From Amoebidium appalachense (Eukaryota; Ichthyosporea): DNA of 64,000 bases. The DNA is taken from assembly GCA_963693365.1 (NCBI GenBank), contig CAVNZM010000007.1, positions 4,402,001-4,466,000 of the forward strand, written 5' to 3'. Positions within the stretch are counted from its first letter, which is position 1. Each line of letters opens with the position of its first letter. The notes beneath the pieces are model-generated. The model was given only the letters and a program-made list of their open reading frames with translations. It was not told the origin of the DNA and made no database searches. Shown here one piece after another: positions 42,035 through 55,832 of the stretch. Both the position numbers and the translations under genes were made by a program.

Positions 42035-43117
42035 CTATTTACCATCGAGGAGGGTGCTGAGGGGACAACCCAGCATGTTTGTGGCCTCGCTGATGCTGAT
42101 GGTGGCATAGGCCCGGCCTATCAGCGCAAAGGTGCGCTCCTGCTGGCTACCTGCTGCCACGGTCAGTGCCTTTAGAGGTAGTGTGCCCACACAGGAATGG
42201 CTGTTTCTTTTTCTTCGTTCAATAGAAAAGAAGGGGCCCGGAGGTTGATGTGGCACTCTAATACACCTTACTTCCGTTGGGGAGAAAGGGGAGAAGGGGA
42301 GGGGGCGGAGGAAGGGGGGGAGGGGGGGGGGGGGGGGGGGGGGGCAGCTACTTGTCAGCTTTGCGGCCAGGGGCTGCAGGTCGGGGTGCAGCAGGGCCGG
42401 CAGGGCAGCAAGGGCCTGGTTTGTAGCTGCATAGTCTGCGGCCCACATACACGCCCCCACCTGCACAGCAAGTCAGCACGCCACCACAAGCGCTGTGGCC
42501 AAACAGGGCCCCACCCACCTGCCACACGGCTGCCAGGGCAGGGGTGGCTGCCTTCACACTGTCGGGTATGCGCTTCCACAGGAACCGGGCATAGTCCCTG
42601 CAAACCGGTCACTGACCTGCACACTCACTTCCAAGAAGGGAACGAAAGACTGGGTGTGTTGTGCTGTGCGTACACGGGAGAGGAGGGTGGGGAGAGTGGA
42701 GGGGGAGGGGGGGGGGGAGGACGGGGGGGGAGGGGGGGGGGAGGACGGGGGGGAGGGGGAGGGGAGAGGGGTGGAGGCACCCCTACAGCAGGTCCCTGCC
42801 TACACCTTTATGTGCAACAGGACAGTGGACCCTGCTCCCCCGTTTCGGGGGGGAGGGGGGAGGGGGGGGTCCTAGGACCCCCCTCTCTGTCTTTCCTCCA
42901 AGTAAAATAGTCCACAGGTTACCTCTTGTGCCCCAAAACAGGCCCTCCTGTTTGCACCTGCCGTCCTCCCTACTCTCTCCCAACCCGCCCCCCCACCCCC
43001 AACCCCCCCCCCCACCCCACCCCTTCCCCCACCCTCTCTTCCCTCCCCCCCTCACCCCCTCCCATGCACAAAAACATGAACATACAAACGCATGCACATA
43101 CACACACACAGACACAT

Positions 43118-43160
<43 letters not shown>

Positions 43161-43623
43161 CACACACACACACACAACCACAGCCCCGCCCTCCCTCCCT
43201 TCCCCCCTCCCCCTCACCCCCCCTTTTCCCCCCGCCACCCTCCCCTGGTCACGAGGTGCCGGGGCTTGGCCACCGCCACCAGCACGCCACCACGACCAGA
43301 CCCTACACGGCCCTCCTTCAAGTGCTTGTGTGCACCAAGACCCCTCTGCCTGTGCCTGCACCAAGCCCAAGCAAGGAGGCACCTACAGGTGGTTCTGGGT
43401 CAGGTAGGCCAGCAGCAGGGCCGTGTAGACGTCCCCCACAGCCACACACTTGGCCGACGTGGATTCCTGCCCCACCGTCTCAGCCTCCAGCCCCACCCCC
43501 CACCCCCCTCCCTCCCTCCCTTCAGGCACGCACCTCCAGCTCTATGCGCTCGCACTCACGCTGCACGGCCACCACGTCCAACACGGGTGCCTGCAGCAGT
43601 GCCTGCAGCGGCGCCAGAGTCAT
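41285..43623 (-). CDS. COPS8: COP9 signalosome subunit 8
   Basis: Seven minus-strand exons (43534-43623, 43387-43466, 42519-42597, 42352-42460, 42043-42153, 41873-41935, 41285-41361) join in phase to 202 residues; the human protein is 209. ATG at 43623, TAG at 41285. Diagnostic blocks are VYTALLLAYLTQNHLDYARFLWKRIP, split over two exons, then PALAAVWQVGACMWAADY, a PCI-like helical core ERTFALIGRAYATISISEA with LGCPLSTLLD, and a C-terminal LDQLRQLTDYVMHLEK like the family's LARLTDYVAFLEN. CSN8 is a structural PCI subunit of the signalosome that removes NEDD8 from cullins. The acceptor for exon 41873-41935 is at GGGGCAG, because the one upstream introduces a stop. It is divergent from SURF4. 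Confidence 0.93.
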
Positions 43624-45782
43624 GCTGCTGGGGGAAGGGCCAGGGCTGTTTGTTTCGCTATCTCCACCACTGTGGGCGCACTGTGCAAAGCAGGCAGGTG
43701 TGTGGGGTGAACTTTAGTAGGTTCACCATGTGTGCACACACAAACACTGGGCAGCACAACTGAAGTTTACGTGCCGGCTCTGCACTCTCAGGCAGCGCAC
43801 AGAGGCTCTATCTAACACGTACTGACGTGTTGCCGCACGTGCGACGTTTAACATCTACTCAGGCGGCAAAAAAAAAAAAAAAAAAAAAAAAAAGAAAGGA
43901 GACACTCCCTCAGTAGGTGGTAGAGGCTCTATGTATGTTATCATTTTTCCCGCGCGCATTTTTCTGGATTGATGACGTCATCATAAGTCAGCTCCTCACC
44001 GTGTCTGCAGTACACAGTGTCTGTTGTCTGTGTATAGGTGTGTTGTTTGTCGGCCAGGCATGCGCACTGCAAGGCCGACAGGTTTAGCACAGCCGACAGT
44101 ACCAATATACATATGTTTAAGGTGTACTGAGTATGCTTTCAACGACACGCATGATGGGCAGCCCGTAACTTCAACTACCCGCGCCACCATCAGCATGCGC
44201 ACTTGGTGCATCAATACCCCATGTCAATGATGTCTTCCCGCCTACCATCGCTATTGAGGCTCCCATCAGAAACTCGTCCCCCTCTCACACCCAAAAAAGA
44301 TTTACACATAATAGCGTCCAACCACCAATGCAAACTGGCCCCCACGGTCGACGGCTTCCCCCCTCCCCCCTATCCCCCCCTCCCCCCCTCCCCCTCCCCT
44401 CCCCTCCCCCCCCCCCCCCCCCCCCCCCAACCCGACACACACCCTTTCCGCTATCTAGACTCCCCCGCCGGCGGGATACCTTCCCCTGGCCCTGCCTAAT
44501 TCAGGCTAACTCTCACGTTATGAAGCGGACCTAGCGTGCGCTTCCTGGCCTTTTCCCCCCAGCCCCTGGCCATGGCCAGTCAAACTGACAGCGCCTACCC
44601 TCAGTCCTAGTCCTCGTCCCATTCTTCCCTTTGTATTTGGCGCTTAGACTAAATGGCTACGGTCACAGTCATCGCGTGCGCAGTGCGTGCTACATGGTGT
44701 GTGCATATGTAGTTGTCAAGGCACGGGCGCCCAAGAACGGTTGCGCCACACACAGAACGTTGGCCCTGGCTGTGTACCAGAAACCATGGATGTGGGCAGC
44801 CACAAGCATTTAGCATAGCTACGGCCGGCCAGTGCTTTGCAGCAAGGGATGGACTGCGGCTGCAGCCTGTACCTATGTGGTGAACCGGTTACCCTGGGTG
44901 TCAGGCTCAGGGGGTGCACCACGGCCTGGGTGCAAACTCAGCCCCTCAGAATCGTTGTTCGCACGTAGTCTGACGGTCACACCCCCTAGAGTGAATTTTA
45001 GCTGCTGATATGCGGTTCATGTGCCTGAAAAGGAAACTCATAAACTAGACAACCAATCAGATATAGACACGGCATTCCACCAATCAAATGCGAGATTGCA
45101 TAAGCCATATATGGTTGCAGGAAGGCTCTCACGCATATTATTGATATACGTCATAGCAAGTGCTTTTTGTTCCCTTTTCAGTTCTGAATGTCTTTTTTTG
45201 TAATTAAAAATAACGTAAACATGCTAGCCGTAGACGGAGCTTGCAAGGACACAGCGACAGTCGCGCACCATCAAGCAATATCCGAGCAACACCGAATTAC
45301 TTCTGCCGGCGAGCTCCAACCATTGCGTAATAGTCACACGTATTCTTTGCCGGTATTTGGATTGGTCGGCGGGAGCAAAGGTCCGCATATAAAATGCGAC
45401 TGCAGAAACTCAGAGGGCACATGCACTCGTTCGCCTTGGCTGCAGATAAGTTGGCAAGTTAAAGTTTTGTGAGAAGTGTTGTGTCGCTGTGTCTCTTTTT
45501 CATATTGGATAGAGGTATTCTCATTTTCGCAAGCCTTCGAACCATAGAGCTACGTGTTGCACGTGCCCACTCTTTGCAAAGTTGCGCGTTGATTTCGAGC
45601 ACTCAGAGAAAGACACGACACGTTCGAGTTCTAGGGAAAGTCTACACACACGAAAGTAAGCAGTGTCCTACAGCTAGGCCTAGTATACGTAGATTGTTTC
45701 CACATCCGCTTGATTGAACTCTTCCGAACATTCACTTGCTAGCCCACCTTTCTACCACTGTATCATCCAATCACTGTGAAAA
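43624..45782. promoter_or_regulatory. Divergent intergenic region, CSN8 / SURF4
   Basis: A perfect TGACGTCA lies at 43973-43980, ~350 bp upstream of CSN8. On the SURF4 side there are CCAAT boxes at 45053-45057, 45080-45084 and 45767-45771 and an ATTGG at 45361-45365. A ~27-nt A run is at 43868-43893. No exon was recognised in the 2.2 kb, although unplaced 5' UTR exons are likely. Confidence 0.5.
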
Positions 45783-46375
45783 ATGGCGGTTGCACCGGGG
45801 GCCAGTGATGTGCGCATCAGCCGCATGGTGGAGTCTGCAGAGGAGCAGGTGGAGGGGCTGTTCCGCACCACAAAGAAGTACGTGCCACACGTGGCCAGGC
45901 TGCTGCTGGTCGCCACATTCATCGACGACGGCATCCGCATGATCACATACTGGAACGAGCAGGTGCATATATAGTGTGTTAAAGTGCATGCTCACATACT
46001 GGAACGAGCAGGTGAACAATGTCATATATCTCTTGTGCCAAAAGGACATGCTCACATACTGGAACCATCAGGTGCATTTGCTGTGTGCTACGGTGCATAA
46101 TTACATATTGGGATGGGCAGGTGCATATGTTCTGTCTCGAAGTGCATGCTCACATACTGGAACCAGCAGGTGCATTTGCTGTGTGTTACGGTGCATAATT
46201 ACATATTGGGATGGGCAGGTGCATATGTTCTGTATGTGCATGCATCCACGTGGGGGGGTGGAGCCTAGTCTTTAAGGCATGAGTTTATCGTTTTCAGGAT
46301 AGCCACTTTCAACCTTTTTTATAGTGGGGGTAGTGGGAGGGGGGGCGGTGGGGAAGGAAGGGGAGAGGGGTTTAA

Positions 46376-46408
<33 letters not shown>

Positions 46409-46634
46409 GGGGGGGGAGCTTGACGAAAGGGATTTTTCAAGATCTAGCATCTAGTCTTCCCAATCCAACCCCACACAACTCGACCCAACCTTAGCCCCCC
46501 CTACCCCATTCTACCCTCCTCCACCCTCCCCCCCCCAAACACACCCCTCAACCGACCCCCTGCTCCCTCGGTACCGAATCAAACCTCCTGAAGCATTACA
46601 TTCCCAGTGGCACAGCCCCTCTCCCCCTTCCCCT

Positions 46635-46675
<41 letters not shown>

Positions 46676-46848
46676 ACACACACACAAAAAAAAATCCCCT
46701 TTCCCCCACCATCCTTCCTTACACAAACCTGTGTGCAACCACTTCCATACTTGTTCCTTGCTGTGCAGTACCCTCCTTCCATGCTTTTGTGATCGTTACA
46801 AAGTGATACGGCCTGTTTTTTCACCTTCCCAACACTTAATTATTAAAG

Positions 46849-46883
<35 letters not shown>

Positions 46884-48747
46884 AGAAACATAACCCCCTG
46901 TAATACCATTATTGGCTGCAAGGTGCGGTGCAGTCGACACCTTGTGAGCGTGTTCTAACCGTGCTGTGTGGGTGCAGGTGGCGTTCTTCCGCACGATGTA
47001 CCCGTATCCCGTGGTGGTGCTGATCCTTCTGGTCAACTGCCTGCTGCAGCTGGGCTGTGCGGCCATGGTGCTGGGCCGCAGATATTCGGACTATGCCGTC
47101 TACGGCCTGTTCTTCGTGCTGGTCTTCCAGGTGTGTGCAACAAGAAGGGGGGCTAGATCACAAAGGTGGCTATGGGGGGTGTTTGGGGGATATGGGGGGT
47201 GAGAGGGTGGGGCAAGGGGGGAAGTGGGAGGGAGGGGGGGCAAGACCACAGAAGGTTTGTGTGAGCATGTGCAGGATACACTGAATATAGACCATAATCA
47301 GAGGGTGAGATCCGGGGAGGACAGTAACTCGGACTGGGTGTTGGTGAATGTGACTGCTAGTGTGGTTTAGAAATCTTTTGACTGCCAATACTTTAAGGAA
47401 ATATGGGAGGTAATTTCAAGGCATTGTGCCAACTAAGTGGCTCTCAAAGTGGATTGTAGAAAGTGAAGAGAAGGCTCCCAAAGGATGGTAGAAATCATAA
47501 AGGGTTACTGCCAAGGTGTTTTGAAGTCATACCCCTTGCACCATGCACATCCGCCTAAGGCAATACCCACATGGCACGGGGCTGACACTGTGGGGTTAGA
47601 CGGTGCTGTACAGCCTGCTGTGGTCGGCCAACTTCATGGCGCGCAACCTGGCGCTGATGGGATCCCTGGTGCTGCTGATGGCTGACTCACGCACCAGCGG
47701 CAGGAGGGACTATGCCGGGGTGCCCTCTATGGGCAACGAGGTGCGTGCCTGCACACAGGCATGGGGGCTCAATATGGCATGCTGCCTGCTTGGTGTGTGC
47801 CTGTGTTTTTAGCTGCTTTGGGGCCTTGATGTTTGGTTGATCTTTGTCTATATCTGTGGCATGGTGCCATTTGGAACCCTTTGGCATGGTGTGTGTGAGT
47901 GTGCCGGCATGACCCCTAATGTGTGCCCATGAGAATTGTGTTCCAATGGGTGTGTGTGCGCAGGCTAGAGAGTATATTGTGCTGCCGTGAGCTGGACGGC
48001 GTGTATCTGGGGCCATCTGCTTGTGTGCCCTTCGAGGCAGGGGGGTTTGGCACAGTGCCCAGCCAATGCACATCTAGACGTGCATGCAGGGTTCGAACAT
48101 GTGGGTTTGTATGTTGAGTGTGGCGCGTGCTGACTGGTGTTGCAGGACCACGTCAAGGCCTACATGCAGCTGGCCGGGCGGCTTCTTCTTCTACTGATGT
48201 TCTTCACCCTGGTGCACCCCAACATGTCGGCCATGCGCTGGGCCGTGACCGTGCTGGACTTCTGCCTCATGCTGGCCGTGGCCGTGGGCTACAAGGCTAA
48301 GCTGGCCTCCTTTGCCCTGGTGCGTGGCCCCTGCAATTGGGGGGGGGGGGGGAGGGGGGGGGGGGGGGGGGGAAGGAGGGGAGGGAGGGAAGGGGGGGGG
48401 AGGGGGGGTGCCCTGGTGTGTGCTCCCTCCAATGGGAGAGGGGGGGGGGGAAAGAGGGGTGGGGGGGGGGGGGGGGGGGGGGGCGGGGTTGCCCTGGTGC
48501 GTGCCGCCTGCAAAAGGGGGGAAGGGAGAGAGGGAGGGAGGGGTGCTGATATCGGCTTTGTGTGCAGGTGGTGGTGCTGTTTGGGTTCAACTTTGTAATG
48601 AACAACTTCTGGGCCGTGCCGTCGTGGCAGTACGACTTTGTCAAGTACGACTTCTTCCAGACCCTCAGCGTCATTGGCGGCCTGCTGATGGTCGTCTCCC
48701 TGGGTGCAGGCGATCTGAGCATCGACGAGCGGAAAAAGAACTACTAG
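45783..48747 (+). CDS. SURF4: SURF4 / Erv29-type ER cargo receptor
   Basis: Five exons (45783-45962, 46978-47130, 47600-47740, 48146-48319, 48568-48747, TAG) join in phase to 275 residues; the human protein has 269. N-terminus KKYVPHVARLLLVATFIDDGIRM is the family signature. Several hydrophobic membrane segments follow (VVVLILLVNCLLQLGCAAM, YGLFFVLVF, LLLLLMFFTLV, FCLMLAVAVGY). AGVPSMG, YMQLAGR and YDFFQTLSVIGGLLMVVSLG are near-invariant SURF4 stretches. The last four residues KKNY form a di-lysine COPI retrieval signal. The family cycles between ER and Golgi and exports soluble cargo. AATAAA at 48770-48775, 23 nt after the stop, is a plausible poly(A) signal. The first intron holds repeated copies of the exon-1 end. 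Confidence 0.95.
45947..46225 (+). repeat. Tandem copies of exon 1 end plus 5' splice site
   Basis: ACATACTGGAACGAGCAGgtg (exon 1 end and donor, ~45946-45965) reappears at ~45996-46014 (exact), ~46052-46073 and ~46155-46176 (AACCATCAG / AACCAGCAG variants). Interleaved ACATATTGGGATGGGCAGGTGCATATG units occur at ~46104 and ~46200. It lies in SURF4 intron 1. Confidence 0.88.
46380..46430. repeat. Poly-G tract
   Basis: About 30 G with a few A interruptions in SURF4 intron 1. Long C runs (46637-46675 and 46850-46880) follow in the same intron. Confidence 0.92.
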
Positions 48748-51700
48748 TGTATCCGTTATATACTATAAAAATAAACCACTAGTGTGGTCGCAATAGGCAT
48801 TCTAAAAGGGAACCACTAGTGTGTCTGCACAAGAACTAACATGAAAAGAACTACTAGAGTAAGAGCAACAACTAATAGGGGGTGGTAAGTGAAGGGGAGA
48901 AAACATGGGTGACGTAAAATTTTCTGTCATTTGATTGATTAACGCGTGCCAAAATCTTTAGATGCAAATTTTGGAGGAAGACTTCAGTGCCCACACGCTG
49001 CGGCCCTAGAGTCATGTGTCAGTGAGGCACTTCGATAAGAACAAAACTTTGCGGGTTCAAAGTTTTTTCTTTCTCATCTCGTTTTGTCAGCCCCTGCTGT
49101 GCAGGTGGCGCTTGCCGGCAGCTTTGTAAGCACGGCCGCATTACACAGTTGCAGTGCTGATCATGCTCAGGCCCCTTCCAGCATAACCCCATCACTGCTT
49201 ACCACTGTCCCTCCATGCCCTACCTGCCCCTTACCCACACCATCCAGTTATCCCTGTGCCTGCATCAAGTCAGACATACACAAAGCCACTAGCAGCACTG
49301 CCACACGCACGTGCACCCATCTGCACTGCACAAACACAACCGGCCAAGACACACACAAACGCACAAACCCCTCAATGTGTACAGACAAACACAACACCCG
49401 GGAGTGCAGGCAACTTTTTCACGTGAGTGTTACCTCTTCTTCTTCTTATTATCAATATAATTTCTCACTCCTTTACCGCCGTCTGGCTGGGAGCGGTGAG
49501 GGGGGGGGGGGGGGGGGGGGGTGGGGGGGAGGGCGGAATGGGAAAAGAAGGGGGGAGAAAGGGGGAGCTCGAGAGGGGGAGGGACGGGGAGGGGCGTCTG
49601 CCCCCCTCGAGACGACGTGTGTGTGGGTGTGGGTGTGTGTGTGTGTGTGTGTACGTATGGGGGGGGTGGGGGGGGGGGCAGTTCGAGGATAGGAAGCCTT
49701 AAGAATGTGTGGCTGAAGGACCCATCCTTTCCGTGTTTGCAGGTCGTTAGGCAGCTATGGGCCACGTGCATGACCAGCATGTGCCGTGATGGTTTAGCTG
49801 GGTGGCCTGCGCCTGCATTGCAGTCTCGTGGGCCTGTACGGAGGATCACAGCACACTTACAAGCCACCCGCCAGTGTTATCATTATGAGAATTTGCAACC
49901 AGCATGCATCTACCCGGCACAACCGGTTGTGTACGGTTGGACCAGGGGCACATGAGCCATCAGAGGCACTTTCTATTGCTGGGTGTCTGCCCGGTATGCT
50001 GTGCAGCCGCTCCCACACAGCACCATACACATGTGGCCATCACTGGCCTTGTAGGTGGCCAGCCACCACTAGGCAGCGGTAAACTTCAAGTGGAAATGCT
50101 ATAGGCAGGACGTAAAGTAGCGGCATCATGCATATGCATGGGTTAGATATCAGTTTCAAACAGGTAATTACATACCTGGGCGTAGCAAAGGGAAATGCTG
50201 ATAGATTGAGCACCAAACAGTGACCAGGGTAGGCATGCATGGCATGGCCCAGCGTGAGTGGTGCATGGTCCGTGCCCCAGCACACAAACCTGCACACTGC
50301 CACAAAACAGCTTGCCCGGCCCTGGTTTGACCGACCCAACCAACCCAAACAACCAGCTTGATATGTGTGGGTTCTCGGCATGTGAGCCACCGCCATACAG
50401 CCATCAGTGCTTGCATGGACACACAGTGGGCCGTGGCTGGCCCTGGCACTCAGGGCCTTGCATGGCCGTTGCCACTATGGTAGGCTGCTTGTAGCCCACC
50501 TAATCCAGAGCTGCTGGCCCCCAACCGTCGCCCAATACAAACACCAGGCACCACCCTACACCCCCAGGCACGCAGCACCACCCTACCCGGCGTGCACACA
50601 TGGGGCCCCAGTCTCCCCCCTCTCCCCCCCCCCACAAACACACACACAACAAAAAAAAAAAAGACAAGTTGAAGGGGAAAAAAAACCACACAACACATAC
50701 ACAAACAGCGTTCTACCACCGACCACATGCATGCAAGCATCACACACAGGCACACCCCAAAGGGAGAATGGGTACATTCAAGTGACGTTTACACTAACAT
50801 TTCCTACTACGGCCTATCTACCACAAGCAAATTTACGTACACTACTTCTTCTTCGTCTACCTACCATTAAGAACTCACAGTAACCTACCCCCACGTGCAC
50901 ATGCCCCACCACCCTACATACAGTTACACCCCCATGTCCTTGGCAGTGGTTGCAGAGATGAGGCTTTGAAGTCTGCAGGGCGCAGATCAATGATTGGTCT
51001 ATGTGACTGAACGGCTTAGGAAGAACATGCAAGCTCAGTCTTAGTCCTATTGTGCCCCCTGATCCATATATCGTTGTTTCTATGCCATTGGTCGGTCTTC
51101 AAGAGTATCAGCTCTAACAAGCATATATACAACACGGTGCACCAAACGGATTTAGTCCCCCCCCCCCCCCTTCATCTCAGAAGTTGTCAGGTCCCCATGT
51201 GGAGCGCATAGTCTCAATCAGACATGTGCACTGTGCCGTGGGCACACACTTTCATGCAGATTGTCACATACAAGCGCACACACAAACATACAAATGCACA
51301 GGCACGCCTGCATGCCCACTTACCCCCGCACCCACCCAACCCCCACCCCCCCCACCTCCCAGCCACCCCAGCACCCAACCCACCCATCCATCCCCCCCCC
51401 CCCCAGCCACCCCACATGTACAACCCCTCTCCCCCCCCCCCCCACCCCCCCCCAATCCCCCTCCCCTCCCCTCCCTTAGCCCCCCTCCGCACACCCACTC
51501 ACCCACCCCCCACCTTCCCCCCCCCGCCTCCCTCTACCCGCCTCCCATCCCCCCCCCCCCCCCCCCCCCCACCCACCCACCCACAGATGCACAGGGTAAT
51601 CTGCATCAGGGCATCGGTCTGCCAAACAAGTGCATGGCGTGGTGGCCACATCTCTATTCGTCATGCATTCAGGCCTACTACCACCTGACACTCATCCAGG

Positions 51701-52117
51701 GACCTGCCCAGACAACTCACCCTTACATTGATTGACCTTCACTATCGCTATGGGCGCTTATCAGGGTAAATCACTACTCACCATTATTCAGATCACAATG
51801 CAAGAAAACCAGCCAATAGGAGCAGGTTAAAAATTAGTAGTTAACCAATCATACGTACTATCAGCACCGTCTCTCCCAGGTGGCAAGATCATCTGACCCA
51901 ACAAACAGACAGTCTGCCATGCGGCCCACTGACCATGCTGCCTGCCCATGCTTGCTGCTGCCCCTCCAACCATCTACAGATGCATGCTGCCACCATTCCC
52001 CGACAGGCCAGACAGCCCCTGTGGCTCCAGACCACCTGCCCACTGCACCCTCCCATCCCAACCATGCAGGCCCTGCTAGTGCCACCCCAGTCATGCCTAG
52101 CCTGCCATGCAGCCAGC
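48748..52117. other. 3.4-kb convergent region, SURF4 / OGG1
   Basis: Repeated ACTAGTGT/CTACTAG motifs follow the SURF4 stop (48741-48860). CCAAT/ATTGG boxes cluster at about 50990-51860. G tracts (49500-49520) and C-rich blocks (51330-51570) are present. Open frames here are compositional and I identify no gene, although the CCAAT cluster leaves room for a non-coding or unrecognised transcript. Confidence 0.45.
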
Positions 52118-52846
52118 CTATCCCCGTGTCTTTCTTCTTGGTGTTGTAGGTGGCTGCTCCTCCCAGGCCGTGGCTTTGCGCTTCTCTGTTTGTTGTTGCT
52201 GGGGGTTAGAATTTGGGTCAGGGCCGGGCGCAGCTGCCAGCCTGTGCTCGAATCGCTTGAGGTCCCCAGTGAACAGCACCTGCTCCTATGTCAGTACCTC
52301 CCTCACTCCCCCCCTCCCCCCCCCCCCCCCCTCCTCCTCCCTCCGGCGGGGCACGTACGGTCTGTGCCCAGCCGGCATATGGGCCGTAGCGGCTTCGGTA
52401 GAAGGCAGCCACCTCGGCATGCAGGGCCGGGGTCAAGGTGCGGGTGCGCAGGCAGGGCATGTGAGCCTGGGCCAGGCGCCACATGTGCACGTCCACAGGC
52501 ACCGCCCCGTGCTGGCCCAGCGCCATCAGGCACACACAGTCGGCAACCTTGGGCCCCACCTGCTCACAAGTCTCCATCAGAGCACACACCCTTCCCCTCC
52601 CCCCCCCCCTCCCCATGCCCTGCATACCCCCGGCAGGGCCATCAGCTCTGTGCGTGCCGTGTCGTAGTCTACATTGCGTAGCCCCGCCAGCCACTGGGCC
52701 ACGGCCTGGCCACTGCCGTGGGCAGCAAGCAGCTGGCGGGCAGTGCCGGCCACATACTTGGCCCGGTAGCCAAAGCCCAGCCCCCGCAGCACCTGCATGT
52801 GCACTCAGTCCCACCTTGCAGCCCCACGGCCACGTGCACTTGCACA

Positions 52847-52922
<76 letters not shown>

Positions 52923-55800
52923 CACACACACACCAGCGAACTCCCTCTCGTGCATGTCTGCAACCGTGCACGCACAACCCCCATGCACGCACAATTATGC
53001 ACCTCTGCACTCAGCACACGCAAACACCAGCATAAACTGACACCTGTACAATTCACGATGCACACCCATCCATGTGCACCTATGCACAAACAGACACACA
53101 CATGCATACGCACACGCCACATGCACACATACACGCACACACATATCACACATGCACACAAAAACTTGGGCATGTACTGCAGTAACACATGCACACACGA
53201 GCTTACACGTGCATGTGCAAGCAGATATGCACACATCTGCACTTGCATGCACACGTACATTCGGCACTCATGCACATACACACACACGTGATGGCACGAA
53301 CCAAGCAGGCTGCAGTCAGCATGCACTGAGGACAGCCACATGGCCCACTGCCGTGCCTGTTTGCTTTATTGTCACACACCAAGGGCCCAGCCAGTGAGGT
53401 CTCGGCAAAAACACTGCCCGTATGCTCGTCTGGTGGGCTACACACGCACAAAATGGCACCCTCATAGCTATGGTTGCACACCCACACATGCACACACATG
53501 CACACGCACACACACACATGCACAACCACACATGCACACACACACATGCACAACCATACATGCACACCCACACATGCACACGCACACACGTGCACACGCA
53601 CCTCCTCGGTGCCCGGCCCAGCCATTGCCTCCCAGTCCGGAAAGCAGTACATGGCATGGCCCTCAGGCCCAGCCACCTGCCGCCCAAAGCGCTGCTTCAG
53701 CGCCCCCACCTGCCCGACCCTGTCAGCCCCTGCAAGTGGTACCCTGCCTGCAGCTGGGCTGGGGGCCAGACATGTGTGGCCCTGCTGGTGCGCCCACACA
53801 CATCCAGCCAACACACACATCCAGCCAACACACACACGCAGCCAACACATTCCAGCCAACACACACACGCAGCCAACACACACGCAACCAACACACACAC
53901 ACAACCAACACACACATACACGCAGCCAACACACACATAACCAGAGCCAACACACACACACCCAGCCAACACACACACACACCCAGCCAACACACACACA
54001 CACGCAGCCAACACACACATACCCAGCCAACACACACATACCCAGCCAACACACACACCCAGCCAACACCGGCAGGTGGTTGCACAGTTAGCAAGGAGGG
54101 ACACCAGAGACCAAGAAGTCATTTTGATGTGTGTGTGTGCTGGGGGTTGCACGCACCATGGCCGTGATGCGTGCTATGTTGTTGTTTGACGAGCAGATGA
54201 ACCCCACCAGCGTCTCCGACGGGTCCTGTGTCTCCCGTCAATCCCTCCCCCTGCCCCTCCCTCTCCTCCCACCCCCCTGCCTACCTGGCAGAGGATGCGC
54301 AGGCCCGGCAGTCGGACCACCAGTGCCTGTATGGTGCTGCAGCACACGTCAGCCATGTATCCCCGCCCCCTCCCCCCCCTCCCACACACGCCATGGTACT
54401 AGCGTGCACGTGTTTCTTCCTGTGTATGCTATGTGGCTGGGTCGAGACAAAACCCGAGAGAGTGAAGTGGGTTAGTATGTACATTACGTGTGTGCCTGTT
54501 CGTGTGTGCATGTCGGCACTCAGCACCCCCTAATGCTGACCTGCCCGCCTTTTGGCCCCCCACACACAACCGTGCACGTTCATCAGAACCTAACAGCCAA
54601 CACCAGAGGCTATCACATTCGCTGGCTCGTGTGACGCGTGTACGTGTTGTGTGCTGTGCGTGCCACCATACATTACTAATACCTTGGCGGACCCACAAAT
54701 GCCAGTGAACCAGCGTTCTGTCCGTGTGTGCTTGCAAGCTTGTCAAAAAGCACAACTACCATTGCCTCCCCTCCCCTCCCCCCCCCTCCCCCCCCCCCCC
54801 CAGAGGGAAAAAAAAAAACAAAAAACACCACTACCACGACAAGCACACAGGCTTCCCAATATCCATGTATGCTCTTTGTGACAAAACAGAGATGGGCGTG
54901 GGTGCAAGTTCATTACATAGGGCCTATGAGTACAGTTCCACTCTCTTTTCACTCGATCCCCCCCCCCCCCCCCCCCCCTCCCCCCCGTGTGCTCGTGTCT
55001 GCGCCAATGCCAATACTCACATAGTCTATCTGTGTTCCCATATGTCCAAGTGAATATGCATGTAAGTGTATTCAAGATGTGACTACTCGAAGGTCTCTCT
55101 CTCACTCTCACTCTCCCCCCCCCCCCCCCCCTCCCTCCCCCGCCCCCCCTCTTACTCTCTCTTGTCTACCTCACTAACACACTCTCCTCACTCTTTCCCA
55201 AACACACGCAAAGCTACACACGCACACAAGCACACACACACAACACACTCACTCACTCACTCACTCACTCACACACAAACCCACATCCACACCACACACA
55301 CTATACCCCCCCCCCCCCCCCCCCCCTCCTGCCCCTCTCTTTCTCTCCACTCCCCTCTCCCCCCAAGCCTTCTCTCGCCCTTTCACACCTCTCTCTGCTT
55401 TCCACGTGCATTTGCGTGCACACATTCGTGTGTCTTATGTGCGGCAGTGCCCAAGTGTATGTTGTATGTGCGAGTGTGCCTGTGTGCACCCACCTGTCTT
55501 TCAGTGCCCACTGGCCGACCAGGTCCTTTAACTGCACGTGCAGCTGGAAGTATGCCCTCAGCACCTCCACATAGCCCTCACACTCCTCGGCCCCAGCCTC
55601 CCCCCACAGCCGAAACAGCACCTCGTCCTCTGCAACCCTTCAAGTCAGCCCCCTTCGCTGTGCCCCCCCCCCCCCCCCTTCCCCTCCCCGCCCTCGGCTC
55701 CCCCATCCCCCCAAACACACACCTCCACCCAGCAACCTCACGTCTCGCCCTCCTGCCCCCTCCCACACACACACACACACACACACGCACAGACACACAG

Positions 55801-55832
<32 letters not shown>

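Noticed and set aside
51935-52681. Plus-strand open frames of ~190-250 residues
   Set aside because: They are antisense shadows of OGG1 exons 52118-52279 and 52359-52559.
53795-54066. CCAGCCAACACACA repeats considered as a CRISPR or telomeric array
   Set aside because: Short degenerate head-to-tail units without spacers. They do not match a telomere repeat and sit between OGG1 exons.
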